Positions 45,034 through 55,341 of a stretch of 64,000 nt of DNA are shown in pieces. The notes below the pieces were generated by a model, which ran no database searches, was not told the DNA's origin, and was given only the letters and a program-made list of their open reading frames with translations. Every line of letters starts with the position of its first letter. The first letter of the stretch is position 1. This DNA comes from Verrucomicrobiota bacterium (GTDB taxonomy: Bacteria; Verrucomicrobiota; Verrucomicrobiia; Chthoniobacterales; UBA10450): assembly GCA_019244415.1 (NCBI GenBank), contig JAFASN010000084.1, forward strand, positions 1-64,000. The letters run 5' to 3'. A program made the translations under genes and the position numbers.

Positions 45034-46038
45034 ATGCCACGGAAGAACGTGAAGCGGCGGCAAGCGCCTCTTTTGCGCATGGGTTTTCCCGTGAAGGTGG
45101 TCGGGCGCGAAGGATTGAAGAGCAATGACACGCGACGCTGGCAGAAGAAGCCGCATCTCCGCACTTCGATTGAGTACTTGCACGCGATTTTTGATTATCT
45201 CGCGGGGCAGAAGATCACGATGTACCGCATTTCGAGCGATATTGCTCCGTACTTAACGCATCCGGAAAAGCCTGAGTTTCGCAACCAGATTACCGAAGCG
45301 CGGCGCGAGCTGGCCGCATTGGGCAAGGTGGCGCGCCAACGCGACCTGCGGCTTTCTTTTCATCCTTCGCAGTACATCATCCTGAACACAGCGGATGAGC
45401 GCCTGCTTCGGCAAAGCCTCCATGACATCGAGGCTCAGGCGGAGATGCTCGATGTGATGGAACTCGGGCCGGAAGCTTGTGTGGTGATTCACGTCGGCGG
45501 GGCGTATGAGGACCGTGTGGCGGCACGAGATCGCTGGATGCAAACTTATGAAAGGCGCCTCTCGGCACGCGCAAGAGCGCGTTTGGTGCTGGAGAACGAC
45601 GATGTCTCGTTTAGCGCCGCAGATGTGCTCGCGATCCATCGCCGTGTCGGTGTTCCGCTGGTGTTCGATCATCATCACTTCTGGTGTCTGAACCCGGAAA
45701 AGCTGGAGCTCCGAAGTACGATGGAAAAGTTCGTCCGCACCTGGCCCGCCGGCGTCCGTCCGAAGGTGCATTTCTCGTCGCCGCGTACAGAAATGCGGGA
45801 GTGCATTGAACGGGACCGTAAAAGCCGCCGCCGTCGTAAGGTGCTAAAGCCGCCGCTGCTGACCAGCCACGCCGACTTCGTGAATCCGTTCGAGTTCGCT
45901 ACCTTCATGCGTACGATGGCAGACTTAGAGTTCGATGTGATGCTGGAAGCGAAAATGAAAGACGTAGCCTTGTTGCGACTGCGGCGCGACCTGACACGTT
46001 GCGCGCCTGAGGTTGCGGCGCGTTTCGCTATAGAATGA
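45034..46038 (+). CDS. uvsE: UV DNA damage endonuclease (UvsE/UVDE)
   Basis: MYRISSDIAPYLTHPE, RLSFHPSQYIILNT, VVIHVGGAY, LENDD, KVHFSSPR. Confidence 0.93.
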   Translation: MPRKNVKRRQAPLLRMGFPVKVVGREGLKSNDTRRWQKKPHLRTSIEYLHAIFDYLAGQKITMYRISSDIAPYLTHPEKPEFRNQITEARRELAALGKVARQRDLRLSFHPSQYIILNTADERLLRQSLHDIEAQAEMLDVMELGPEACVVIHVGGAYEDRVAARDRWMQTYERRLSARARARLVLENDDVSFSAADVLAIHRRVGVPLVFDHHHFWCLNPEKLELRSTMEKFVRTWPAGVRPKVHFSSPRTEMRECIERDRKSRRRRKVLKPPLLTSHADFVNPFEFATFMRTMADLEFDVMLEAKMKDVALLRLRRDLTRCAPEVAARFAIE

Positions 46039-46041
46039 AGT

Positions 46042-46605
46042 ATGAGTCAGAAGAAGAACGTACTAGGTTCGAAAGAGCGCGAGCAGCTACTGGAAACGTT
46101 GCAGCGCCGCTTCGAAAAGAACATGCCACGTCACGAGGCATTTGACTGGCACAAGGTAAAGGCGCGTCTCGAGGCTCATCCTGAAAAACTCTGGTCGGTG
46201 CACGAGATGGAAGCAACCGGCGGTGAACCTGACGTGATCGGACAGGATAAGTACGGCGCATACATCTTCGTGGATTGCTCGGCGCAAAGTCCCGAAAGAC
46301 GAGTTAGCCTTTGCTACGATGATGCAGCGCTCGCAGCGAGAAAGGAACATAAGCCGAAGGGCAGCGCTGTAGCCACGGCGGAACAGATGGGTGTCGAACT
46401 CCTCACCGAAGATGAATATTTCGCGCTACAGAAGCTGGGCGAGTTCGATACAAAAAGATCAAGCTGGATCAAGACGCCGCCGGAGATCAGGAAGCAAGGT
46501 GGTGCCCTGTGGTGCGGCCGCAGCTACGGCCGTGTCTTCGTCGGTTCAAACGGCGCGGATTCCTACTTCCGCGGTAGAGGATTCCGCGCCTCGGTCCGAG
46601 TCTAA
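46042..46605 (+). CDS. DUF4256 family protein
   Basis: RFEKNMPRHEAFDWHKVKARLEAHPEKLWSVHEMEATGGEPDVIG...FRGRGFRASVRV. Confidence 0.85.
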   Translation: MSQKKNVLGSKEREQLLETLQRRFEKNMPRHEAFDWHKVKARLEAHPEKLWSVHEMEATGGEPDVIGQDKYGAYIFVDCSAQSPERRVSLCYDDAALAARKEHKPKGSAVATAEQMGVELLTEDEYFALQKLGEFDTKRSSWIKTPPEIRKQGGALWCGRSYGRVFVGSNGADSYFRGRGFRASVRV

Positions 46606-46699
46606 GAACATCTCTTTGGATACCCCGAAGTAGGAATTTTGTTGCGATGCATCTCCTGCGTTCCTGAGATATCTCTGCGTCTGAAGTGGCGCGAGCTCG

Positions 46700-47425
46700 T
46701 TAGAAATCGTGCCCGACATATTCCCACATCTGGTGATGCCAGTAAGGCCAGTCGTGACCGCCTTGCGCACCCCAGTCGTCCAGATGATGAGCTATCCCCC
46801 GATAGCTGAGTACTTCAGACATTCGATAGGTGGGGCCAGGCACTTCCCATGGCCCGCAGCCGGTCGCAAGGTGGATATCACAACTGCGGTACTGATCGAG
46901 GAACCATGGGTCGCTTTGGTTGGCCATGTAATCGACCGGGTTATTGAAGTAGAAATTGTCATCATACATGCCGCTCATCGAATCGCGCAGATCGTAAACG
47001 CCGGAGAGGGCGTAGCAACGTTTCACGCGATCGGGATGTTTGAAGAGTGTGTTGGCGGCATGATAAGCGCCAAGCGAAGCACCGTAGGTGGTGATGGCGA
47101 TGCCGGGACTCTGGCATTGTGATTCGATGAATGGAATAACTTCGCGAGCTACGTAGGCATCGTATTGTGCCTGGAGCCAGCTGCGATGGAACGGGTGGGC
47201 GCTCTTGTTACTGAACGAATCGCTTTGTACTCCGTTGATGCAGAAGATCCTGATCCGTCCGGCCTCGAGGTAAGGAGAAAGCGTACGGATCATGCCCTGG
47301 CCTTGCTGTTCATGTTCATCGCCCATGCTGGTAGGGAATGCGAGAATGGGCATGCCGTAGTGGCCGTAAACAGCGATGCCCATGTCGCGGCTGAGCCGAT
47401 CTGAGTACCAATGGTAATGCTGCAT
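46700..47425 (-). CDS. Putative esterase, alpha/beta hydrolase
   Basis: YGASLGAYHAANTLFKHPDRVKRCYALSG nucleophile elbow; GGHDWPYWHHQ. Confidence 0.85.
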   Translation of the reverse strand: MQHYHWYSDRLSRDMGIAVYGHYGMPILAFPTSMGDEHEQQGQGMIRTLSPYLEAGRIRIFCINGVQSDSFSNKSAHPFHRSWLQAQYDAYVAREVIPFIESQCQSPGIAITTYGASLGAYHAANTLFKHPDRVKRCYALSGVYDLRDSMSGMYDDNFYFNNPVDYMANQSDPWFLDQYRSCDIHLATGCGPWEVPGPTYRMSEVLSYRGIAHHLDDWGAQGGHDWPYWHHQMWEYVGHDF

Positions 47426-47581
47426 ATCTCCCGAACTTATGAGGTTAGAAGCTCGGGCTCAAGGGTGCTCGAGGATTAATCGGCCAGGTAAGTTGCCGGC
47501 TGCCAAGCGCGGAACTGCGCTGACGAGCGCACATCGTATGCTCTTGCTAGCGAACCCGAGCACGCTACATCTACTGCGCTG

Positions 47582-48511
47582 ATGCTGAATGAAGCGGTCA
47601 TTGCGGTAACAGAATTGCGCAAGTCGTACGGTGAGGTTGCCGCAGTGCGCGGCATTACTTTTGAAGTCGCAGCCGGCGAAGTGTTTGGATTACTCGGACC
47701 CAATGGCGCCGGTAAGACGACCACGGTCGAGATACTTGAGGGCTTGCGGCCGCGTAGCGGAGGTGACGTGCGCGTGATGGGGCTCGATCCCGACCGGCAG
47801 AAAAACGCGCTCAAGGATCGCATCGGAGTTTGTCTTCAGGCGACGAATCTGCCGGATAAAATCCGTGTCTATGAAGCGCTTCGGCTTTTTGCCGCGTTCT
47901 ACTCGCGAGCGGCAGACGGCGAAGCGCTGCTGAAGCGGCTCCAGCTTTGGGATAAACGGGACGCCGCTTATGCGACGCTGTCCGGCGGTCAAAAGCAGCG
48001 CCTCGCGATCGCGCTCGCCCTGATTAACGAGCCGCAGCTGCTTTTCCTGGATGAACCGACGACAGGGCTCGACCCACAGGTGCGGCTCGAGATTCGCGAT
48101 CTCATCGAAGAATTGCGCGCGGAAAAGCGCACGATCCTCATGACGACGCACTACATCGAGGAAGCGGAACGGCTTTGCGATCGGGTGGCAATTGTTGACG
48201 CCGGCAAAATTATCGCGCTCGGCTCGCCGCGCGAGTTGCAGGAGAAAAGCGCGGAACAGAGCGGGATCGAGTTGACGCTCACCCGACCGCTTGATCACGG
48301 CGCCATACCAGGGTTTCCGGACGCCCTGAGTACGGCGATTTCAGATGATCGGCGGACGTTAAATGTCCGGTCCGCGCGGCCGGCGCGCACACTGGTCGAG
48401 CTGGTGAAATGGATCGATGGCAACCGCTATGAAATCGAAGACGTGCGCCTGAAACGGCCGACGCTTGAAGATGTGTTCATCGAGATCACCGGGAAAAAAC
48501 TTCGGGACTAG
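47582..48511 (+). CDS. ABC transporter ATP-binding protein
   Basis: Walker A GPNGAGKTTT; LSGGQKQRLAIA; LLFLDEPTTGLDP. Confidence 0.96.
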   Translation: MLNEAVIAVTELRKSYGEVAAVRGITFEVAAGEVFGLLGPNGAGKTTTVEILEGLRPRSGGDVRVMGLDPDRQKNALKDRIGVCLQATNLPDKIRVYEALRLFAAFYSRAADGEALLKRLQLWDKRDAAYATLSGGQKQRLAIALALINEPQLLFLDEPTTGLDPQVRLEIRDLIEELRAEKRTILMTTHYIEEAERLCDRVAIVDAGKIIALGSPRELQEKSAEQSGIELTLTRPLDHGAIPGFPDALSTAISDDRRTLNVRSARPARTLVELVKWIDGNRYEIEDVRLKRPTLEDVFIEITGKKLRD

Positions 48512-48520
48512 CCATCACGA

Positions 48521-50719
48521 GTGAAAGCTTTCCTCGCGCTTTTTAAAATCGACTTCAAGCTCGCGGCACGGAATCGCGCGGTGTTGTTCTTCAACTACCT
48601 CTTTCCGCTGATTTTCTTCTTCACCTTCGCGCAGATGTACCACGCCAGCGAAGGCAAGATCATTCTGCTCGTGGTGACGATGGTCACGGTCATCGGTGTT
48701 CTCGGAAACGGGCTCTGGGGGGCGGGCATGCGCGCGGTGCAGGAACGCGAAGAGAACATCCTTCGCCGTTTCAAAGTGACGCCGATCTCGCCGGTGCCAC
48801 TGCTCGGCGCATCAATGCTCACCGGCGTGATTGTTTACCTGCCGAGCGTACTGCTCATGCTGCTGCTGGCGAATCGTATTTACGGAATGGCGTTCCCGCC
48901 GACGCTGATCTCGTATCTCGTATTTGTCTGCATCGGCGCGGTCGCGCTGCGATCGATCGGGCTGATCATCGCCGCGGTGGTGAACTCAACACAGGAAGCG
49001 CAGATGCTGATCAACATCGTTTACCTGCCGATGCTGCTGCTCAGCGGTGCGACTATTCCTCTCACCTTCATGCCGTCATGGCTGCAAACGGTAGCGCAAT
49101 TCATTCCCGCCACCTACGTGACGACCGGAGTGTCGCGCATTTTACAGGGCGGCGAAACGATGCTGCAGAATTGGCGTGCTGTCCTTGCGCTGGCCATCTC
49201 TGCCGCGGTGGGGCTCTTCATCGCCACGAAACTCTTTCGCTGGGAAAAAGAAGAGAAGCTGCGTCCGCGGGCGAAGCTATGGGTCGCGGCGGTACTACTG
49301 CCGTTTCTGTTTCTCGGCGCTTACCAGGCGTGGAGCAAACAGGAAATTACCAAGGCCAAAATACTCGATCGCCAGCTCGAACGCGGGCGAGCGTGGCTGG
49401 TGCAAAACGCGCGCATTTTCGTCGGCAACGGCAAAGTTATCGAAAGCGGCGCGGTGCTGATCAAGGAGGGGAACATCGCCCAGGTTTACGACGGCGCTGC
49501 ACCAAGCGCTGAATCTCTTCACGCCAAGGCAATTGACGCCGCAGGCAAGACGTTGCTCCCGGGGTTGATCGACGTGCACGTGCACCTCGGCGCGCCGGGT
49601 GGCTTTTACAGCGATACAACTAAGTACGCGAACCCGAAAAACGCGGACCGCGCGCTGGAGGCTTATCTCTACTGCGGTGTAACGGCGGTGCGGAGCGTTG
49701 GCGACCTGCTTAACGAAATGCTGCGGCTGCGCAAGGTGTTCGGCGGGGGCGAACGGCTCGGTTCGGAGCTGCTATTTTGCGGCCCGCTTTTCACTGCGGA
49801 AGGCGGCCACGGCACTGAGTACTTCAAGAACCTTCCTCAGCCCTTGCGTGACCGCCTCATGTCGCAATTCGTGCGCCTGCCGAAGACTCCAGAAGAAGCG
49901 CGGCAGCAGGTGGATGAACTTGCGCGGCAGGGAGTGGACGCGATCAAAATAATTTTTGAAGCTGGTGTGCCCGGTTACAGCTTCAATCGCTTCGACGTGA
50001 ACATCGCGCGTGCGGTCGCGGATGAAGCGCACGCGCGGCACCTGCCGGTGGCAGTCCACACTGGCAGCGCGCACGATGTGGACGATGCCATCAGCATTGG
50101 GGCTAATTCGATCGAGCACGGCTCCTTGAGAGACGAAATTTCTGACGCCGCATTCGCTGAAATGAAGGCGAAGAACATCGCCTACGATCCGACGTTGAGC
50201 GTGGGAGAAGGGTTCACTGACTTTGCCAAAGGCGATACCTCGTTGCTCAAGCGATCGCTTGTCCAGCAGGTAACGCCGAAAGATTTGATCGAAGGAACAG
50301 AAAACGCCGCGCGCAGTGAGCAATTCAAATCGGTGCGCGAGAACATCAGTCATTTTCCGTTATCCGTGGCAATCGGCGCACAGAACCTGCAAAAAGCGTG
50401 GCACGCCGGGCTGCTGCTGGTGACAGGATCCGACGCGGGAAACTTTCTCGTCATGCACGGACCGACGGTGCAACGCGAAGTGGAGTTGTGGGTGCAGGCT
50501 GGAATACCGATCGAGGTTGCCCTTCAGGCCGCAACAATGAACGCAGCGAAACTGCTGCGCATCGATCAGCGGGTCGGCACGGTGGAGAAGGGAAAGGAAG
50601 CGACGCTGCTTATCGTCGACGGCAATCCGTTACAGGATGTAAAGGCGCTCTCGTCCGTTTCGACTGTGTTCTTTAAGGGCGAACGTGTGTCACGTTCGGA
50701 TTTGTTCGACCAGAAATAA
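48521..50719 (+). CDS. Fusion: ABC-2 type permease plus amidohydrolase (imidazolonepropionase-like)
   Basis: N-terminal 6-TM ABC-2 pattern (RRFKVTPISPVPLLGASML...LLSGATIPLTFMP); C-terminal LLPGLIDVHVHLG, HTGSAHDVDDAI, GSDAGNF amidohydrolase motifs in one ORF. Confidence 0.88.
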   Translation: MKAFLALFKIDFKLAARNRAVLFFNYLFPLIFFFTFAQMYHASEGKIILLVVTMVTVIGVLGNGLWGAGMRAVQEREENILRRFKVTPISPVPLLGASMLTGVIVYLPSVLLMLLLANRIYGMAFPPTLISYLVFVCIGAVALRSIGLIIAAVVNSTQEAQMLINIVYLPMLLLSGATIPLTFMPSWLQTVAQFIPATYVTTGVSRILQGGETMLQNWRAVLALAISAAVGLFIATKLFRWEKEEKLRPRAKLWVAAVLLPFLFLGAYQAWSKQEITKAKILDRQLERGRAWLVQNARIFVGNGKVIESGAVLIKEGNIAQVYDGAAPSAESLHAKAIDAAGKTLLPGLIDVHVHLGAPGGFYSDTTKYANPKNADRALEAYLYCGVTAVRSVGDLLNEMLRLRKVFGGGERLGSELLFCGPLFTAEGGHGTEYFKNLPQPLRDRLMSQFVRLPKTPEEARQQVDELARQGVDAIKIIFEAGVPGYSFNRFDVNIARAVADEAHARHLPVAVHTGSAHDVDDAISIGANSIEHGSLRDEISDAAFAEMKAKNIAYDPTLSVGEGFTDFAKGDTSLLKRSLVQQVTPKDLIEGTENAARSEQFKSVRENISHFPLSVAIGAQNLQKAWHAGLLLVTGSDAGNFLVMHGPTVQREVELWVQAGIPIEVALQAATMNAAKLLRIDQRVGTVEKGKEATLLIVDGNPLQDVKALSSVSTVFFKGERVSRSDLFDQK

Positions 50720-50733
50720 TCAGCAGGCCGAGC

Positions 50734-51162
50734 TTATCGTTTCGTGAAGGTGTAAAAACCGAGCCGCCCGCCGACGCGACTGCCTTTTCCTTCCGTCGAG
50801 GTAAAGTGCGCTTTCACATCGTACTCATACGGCAGGCCGGTGCGCACGTGGCCGAGGTTGTACTCGCGCCGGCCGGTGATGCCGTTCACGTGCAACATCG
50901 CGTCGCCGTTCGCTTCGATGCGGCCTTCGATTTGTAACCAGGCAGGCTGACCTCGGGTGCCGCGTTCACCGTGCAGTAATCCATCCTTCACTTCAGCTGG
51001 AAAATCGAACGTGTAAGCCTGGGCGACGACACCTGTCGGGTCTTTGTACTCAGGCGTATGTAGGTTCACTTGCCATTCGCCGTCGAAGCTTGAGGAAGCC
51101 CGTACCGGAAGCGCCAAACCAACGCCGACAGTAACCAAAATGAGCAAACGAATCATTTTCAT
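50734..51162 (-). CDS. Hypothetical secreted protein
   Basis: Signal-like N-terminus LLILVTVGVGLALPVRASS. Confidence 0.6.
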   Translation of the reverse strand: MKMIRLLILVTVGVGLALPVRASSSFDGEWQVNLHTPEYKDPTGVVAQAYTFDFPAEVKDGLLHGERGTRGQPAWLQIEGRIEANGDAMLHVNGITGRREYNLGHVRTGLPYEYDVKAHFTSTEGKGSRVGGRLGFYTFTKR

Positions 51163-51217
51163 GACTCTGCTCTATCAGAGCGATCGTGCGAAAACGAGCG
51201 CGACGAAGTGGCTGAAA

Positions 51218-51952
51218 TCATGAGCGACGACGTGTGAATCGGTAGGTGAGGAAGCACTCGTTGCCCACTACTTTCATGTCGCGCAAGCTGCCCCTGACAC
51301 TCCGCGGCAGGAAATCGAAGTTCGCGCCGGTGAGTGTGGGGGCCATTCTCCCGCCGAAGACCAGTGGTGCGACCGTAAGGTTGAGTTGATCGACGAGCTC
51401 GAGCTCGAGCAGCGAACGAAAGAGAGACGGGCCGCCCTCACAGGCCACGTACTTCACGCCGTAATCGCAGCGCAATTGCTGAAGCATCCAGCACAGATCG
51501 ACCTCCGGCGAATCGCTCAGGTGCAGCGTCGCTTTCTCGCGCAACTGTTTCTGTACGGGTCCCGGCATGCGCGTCGTCGAAAAAATGAGAATGGGCGCGA
51601 AGTCAGTCTGGAAAATATTCAGCGCTGGTGTGAATCGCCCCGCATTCGAGACGATGACGCGCAGTGGATATTCGCTTTGGCCGCGCGCGCGACGCTCTTT
51701 TCGTAATTCTTCGCGCGGAATCCCGAGGCGGACATTATCGCGCTCGAGTGTACTATGGCCGATAAGTACGGCGTCGCCGAGCGCGCGCTGGCGGATGAGA
51801 TGCGCCTTGTCTTCGCGCGAGGTGAAATCGACCGCAGTGTACTTTTTCGTCGTAATTTTACCATCAGCTGTCATGGCAAAGGTGACGGCGACGAATGGCC
51901 GTGGCATCCGGCTGCCGCCGCGCCGTTCACGTTTCACGCGCGCCGATCTCAT
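51218..51952 (-). CDS. RibD C-terminal domain (DHFR-fold) reductase
   Basis: PFVAVTFAMTADGKI; VKYVACEGGPSLFRSLLELELVDQLNLTVAPLVFGG. Confidence 0.88.
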   Translation of the reverse strand: MRSARVKRERRGGSRMPRPFVAVTFAMTADGKITTKKYTAVDFTSREDKAHLIRQRALGDAVLIGHSTLERDNVRLGIPREELRKERRARGQSEYPLRVIVSNAGRFTPALNIFQTDFAPILIFSTTRMPGPVQKQLREKATLHLSDSPEVDLCWMLQQLRCDYGVKYVACEGGPSLFRSLLELELVDQLNLTVAPLVFGGRMAPTLTGANFDFLPRSVRGSLRDMKVVGNECFLTYRFTRRRS

Positions 51953-52959
51953 GCTCGAGCGTGGCGACTTCGCTTTGCATTTCGCGCAGTTTCACATGGC
52001 GAGTTTCGCCGCTCGGTTTGTAGAAAAAGTACACCAGACCGCCGGGCGCGGAGCAGAGCAGCATGACGAGAAAACTCATCGAACCGATTAGGACAGCCAC
52101 GGCCTCGGGCACGCCGCACAAGCCGTGCAACATTACTTGCAAGACATGCTCGCGTAGCCCGACGCCGGCAAAGGAAATCGGAATCGCCGAGATGGTGCGT
52201 TCGACCGGCATCACGGCGAAGAAATCGATGAGAGGAACGTGGGCGCCGAAACCATAGGCGACAAAAAGGAAGGTGGTGAAGGTGGATAAGTGCGCCACGA
52301 GCGAGACCGCAAACGCGAGGAGACTCGCCGGCCAATGATGGGCGTAGAGATGATAGGCCGCTGAGACTTCGACCAGTTTCTCGCGCCCGGGAAAGTGTTC
52401 CGGCAGATGGTTGAAAAGTTTGAAGCCGCTGATGACGAAGGTAGCGCCGAGCGCGGTAATCGAGATGCCCAGAGTGATAACCAGAAAATAGAGATAAGCG
52501 CGTGTATCCGGCTTTTGCGCGAGCCAGTCATACCGCAACAAGACGAGCACGCTCGTAATGGTGACGAGTGCGACCAAACCGATCAGCCGATCGAAAAGTA
52601 CTGCGAGCAGCGCGCCGGCTTTCTTGTCGCGTACTTCCTTGAGCAGCAGGTAGCTTTTGATGATGTCGCCGCCAGTACCGCCGGGTAGGAATTGATTAAA
52701 GAACATGCCGATTAGAAAAAGGCTGCCGAGTCTCGGCCACGGCAAGCGAATGTCCTGCACGCGCAGCAGAATCTGCCACCGCACAGCCGCGGCAAGCTCG
52801 ACGATGATGTAAGCGATGATGGCGGCGGCAACCCAAAAATAATTGGCGGTACGCAGTGCCACGCCCATCTGGGCGCGCTTGTGCGGGTCGTGGAAGACCC
52901 AGTAGAGTACGGCAACGGTGACGACGATCTGGAGAATGCTAAGCGCGATTTTTTTCATC
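51927..52959 (-). CDS. Lysylphosphatidylglycerol synthase TM region / flippase-like membrane protein
   Basis: GMFFNQFLPGGTGGDIIKSYLL...AVLFDRLIGLVAL; start MKKIALSIL. Confidence 0.85.
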
Positions 52960-53884
52960 GGCGGAAGCGTTCGTTCCAGATCGCCCGCGATTGCGCAATC
53001 TCTTCCGCCGTGCGGCGCGGGCTCAATTCCCAGACGATTTGGCAGTCTGCCGGCAACATGCGCGTGAGTGTCTCCAGATTTTTCATGTCGCCGAGAAATG
53101 GCGGCTGATGATCCTGCGCCGGCCACTTCACGTCCTGCATGTGGCAGCCGATCGTGCGCGGTGCTATTTCGCGCAGCCATTCGGCGTGCTCGAGAAACCC
53201 GAGGTTTTCTTTCACCTGAATGTGACCCATGTCGTGCCAGTAACCTGCATGCGGCGAAGCCAGTTCATCCAGCAACGCCGGCAGCTCGCGCTCGCTCGGA
53301 ATTTCTTCGTAGCCGCGCCGGCCTTCGATGCCGAGTCGAATCTTCTTTTCCGCGGTGCGCTCGAGAATCGGTTTGAGGCATTCCTTCACGCGCTCCAAGT
53401 ACATAGGAGCGCGCTGCTCGCGCGTTTTTACCGCGTTCACTTTTTTGCGCACGTACTTACGCGAGAGCAGTTGATCAGTCTTTGCCAGCTCAACCAGTTC
53501 ATCCGTGATCGGGCTCATGCGCACCGACCCACAATGCAGCACGACGAATTGCGCTTGCAGCCGCTCGGCGAAATCAATCGTCTGCAACGTTTGTTTTATC
53601 GCGCGCTCGCGTTCGCGCCTGTCGGCCGAGGACATCTCGTAGCAATCAGGCGACGCGGTCATCACTTCCACCGGCAACGGACAGAAGTTATGCAAACTAC
53701 TGAAGCGTACTTCGCCGGCTTCAAACATTTTTTGAATGCCAGGCATCAAGGAAATGCGAATGCCGTGGCCGAGCTCAACAAGATCGAAGCCGAGGGCTTT
53801 GATCTCGCGCAACATCTCGTCGCCGGAAGTGTGGCGGCCGGAATTCCACGACGTGGAAAAAGCAATCGGTCGCGCAAAGCTCAC
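52955..53884 (-). CDS. Sugar phosphate isomerase/epimerase (xylose isomerase-like TIM barrel)
   Basis: IKALGFDLVELGHGIR...KIRLGIEGRRGY...YWHDMGHIQVKE. Confidence 0.82.
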   Translation of the reverse strand: MSFARPIAFSTSWNSGRHTSGDEMLREIKALGFDLVELGHGIRISLMPGIQKMFEAGEVRFSSLHNFCPLPVEVMTASPDCYEMSSADRRERERAIKQTLQTIDFAERLQAQFVVLHCGSVRMSPITDELVELAKTDQLLSRKYVRKKVNAVKTREQRAPMYLERVKECLKPILERTAEKKIRLGIEGRRGYEEIPSERELPALLDELASPHAGYWHDMGHIQVKENLGFLEHAEWLREIAPRTIGCHMQDVKWPAQDHQPPFLGDMKNLETLTRMLPADCQIVWELSPRRTAEEIAQSRAIWNERFRR

Positions 53885-55161
53885 GCGACGGCAGCTGGTT
53901 CTGCTTCCCGCTCGACTTCAGGAATGGTCGCGCCGGTTCTTTCACACCCGCGCCGTCCCGCCATTTGCAAAACAACAACGCCAATCAGGCCAAACGCTAT
54001 CGCGGAAATGGACAACGTGAGCCGCATGCCGATGGCATCAGCAAGCGCGGGAATACCGAGACCGGCGAGCGGCATCAACCCAAAAAAGCTCAGGCCGAAC
54101 ACGGCCGAAATGCGCCCGCGCAACGCCGCCGGCGCGCGCTCCTGCACGATGGTATTCGCAAGACCGAAGTTCATGGAAAGTCCAACGGCGAGAATGCCCA
54201 TGGCGACGGCTGTGATTGTGAAACTGTTGAATCGCGACAAACAAAACAGCGCCGCGCCGACGACGATGACGCCGCCGGTCATAAAATGAAATCGATGATC
54301 GCGCGCGATGCTGAGGAGCCCGAGCGCGCCCATGAGCGAGCCGGTGCCGGAAAACGCCATCAGCGTGCCGAGTTGCTCCGGGCCGAGGTGGAGCACGTTC
54401 TTGACGTAAAGTGGCAACATCACTCCAATCACCGGATAGACGAAGAGCGTCACGGAAGCGATGAGCACGATGAGCAAAAGAATTACCCGGTCCTGCCGTA
54501 CATAACGAAATCCTTCCGCAAAACCGCTTTGGCGTTGCTCTTCCTCTTCGGCTGAGCCGCGGGCGCGCGGCGGCAATGTCAACATCGCGGTGATCATCGC
54601 GACAAATGAAATCGCGTTCGCGAAAAAGGCGGAGGCCGCACCCCACATGGCTACGGCGATTCCCGCCAGGGAAGGGCCGACGAGGCGTGAACCGTGAAAG
54701 ACGGAGCGGTCAAGCGCGATGGCAGTGGCGATTTCGTCCCGCTTCACCAGTTCGGGCACGAGTGCATTAAGTGCTGGCATTTCAAACGCGATGCAAACGC
54801 CCAGAAACGCGGCCAGCGCGCCGATGTGCCAGATCTGAATGCGCCCGGTGAGAACGAGCGTGCCGAGAATCGAGGCGGACACGATCTGCGCGAGATTCGT
54901 GCTGATGAGAATCTTGCGTTTGTCGTAGCGATCCGCGACCGAGCCGCCGAACATGGTGAGCGCGAGACTCGGCAGGCCGGAAGCTAAACCGATGAGCCCG
55001 AGATACAGGTTGCGATTCGTCAGCGTACTCATGACAAATCCCTGCGCCATCACCTGCATCCATGTGCCGGTATCGGAAATGGCCGAGCCGATGATGTAAC
55101 GGCGAAACGGCCCGGCATGCAGCAGCTTGAGCATGCCGCGATGTGATGCAGGTGAACTCAT
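53881..55161 (-). CDS. MFS transporter (MFS_3/EntS-like)
   Basis: GTWMQVMAQGFVMSTLT; FGGSVADRYDKRKILI; about 12 TM. Confidence 0.9.
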   Translation of the reverse strand: MSSPASHRGMLKLLHAGPFRRYIIGSAISDTGTWMQVMAQGFVMSTLTNRNLYLGLIGLASGLPSLALTMFGGSVADRYDKRKILISTNLAQIVSASILGTLVLTGRIQIWHIGALAAFLGVCIAFEMPALNALVPELVKRDEIATAIALDRSVFHGSRLVGPSLAGIAVAMWGAASAFFANAISFVAMITAMLTLPPRARGSAEEEEQRQSGFAEGFRYVRQDRVILLLIVLIASVTLFVYPVIGVMLPLYVKNVLHLGPEQLGTLMAFSGTGSLMGALGLLSIARDHRFHFMTGGVIVVGAALFCLSRFNSFTITAVAMGILAVGLSMNFGLANTIVQERAPAALRGRISAVFGLSFFGLMPLAGLGIPALADAIGMRLTLSISAIAFGLIGVVVLQMAGRRGCERTGATIPEVEREAEPAAVA

Positions 55162-55233
55162 CTGAGGTGTGACTCATACGCGCGGGGCGATGAGCTGGCA
55201 ATGCGAGTCACTACACGGGCCGAATCCGCATGT

Positions 55234-55308
55234 TGTAGAGGCGGGTGTCCTCACCCGCAACTTCTTCGACGCGCCGTTCTGGTGCGGCTGAGGACAACCG
55301 CCCCTACA
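55234..55308. repeat. REP-like inverted repeat with 26-nt arms
   Basis: TGTAGAGGCGGGTGTCCTCACCCGCA (55234-55259) and TGCGGCTGAGGACAACCGCCCCTACA (55283-55308), 23/26 complementary. Confidence 0.85.
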
Positions 55309-55341
55309 CCCTGGCCATTCCGGCGCAGCGAGAGGCGAAGG

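Noticed and set aside
46558-46636. 11-bp inverted match ATTCCTACTTC / GAAGTAGGAAT straddling the DUF4256 stop
   Set aside because: Arms nearly 60 nt apart with no strong stem or U-tract; not convincing as a terminator.
52991-54289. 432-aa + strand ORF opposite the isomerase and MFS genes
   Set aside because: Antisense to two well-supported genes; no motif; long ORFs on the opposite strand are common at this GC.
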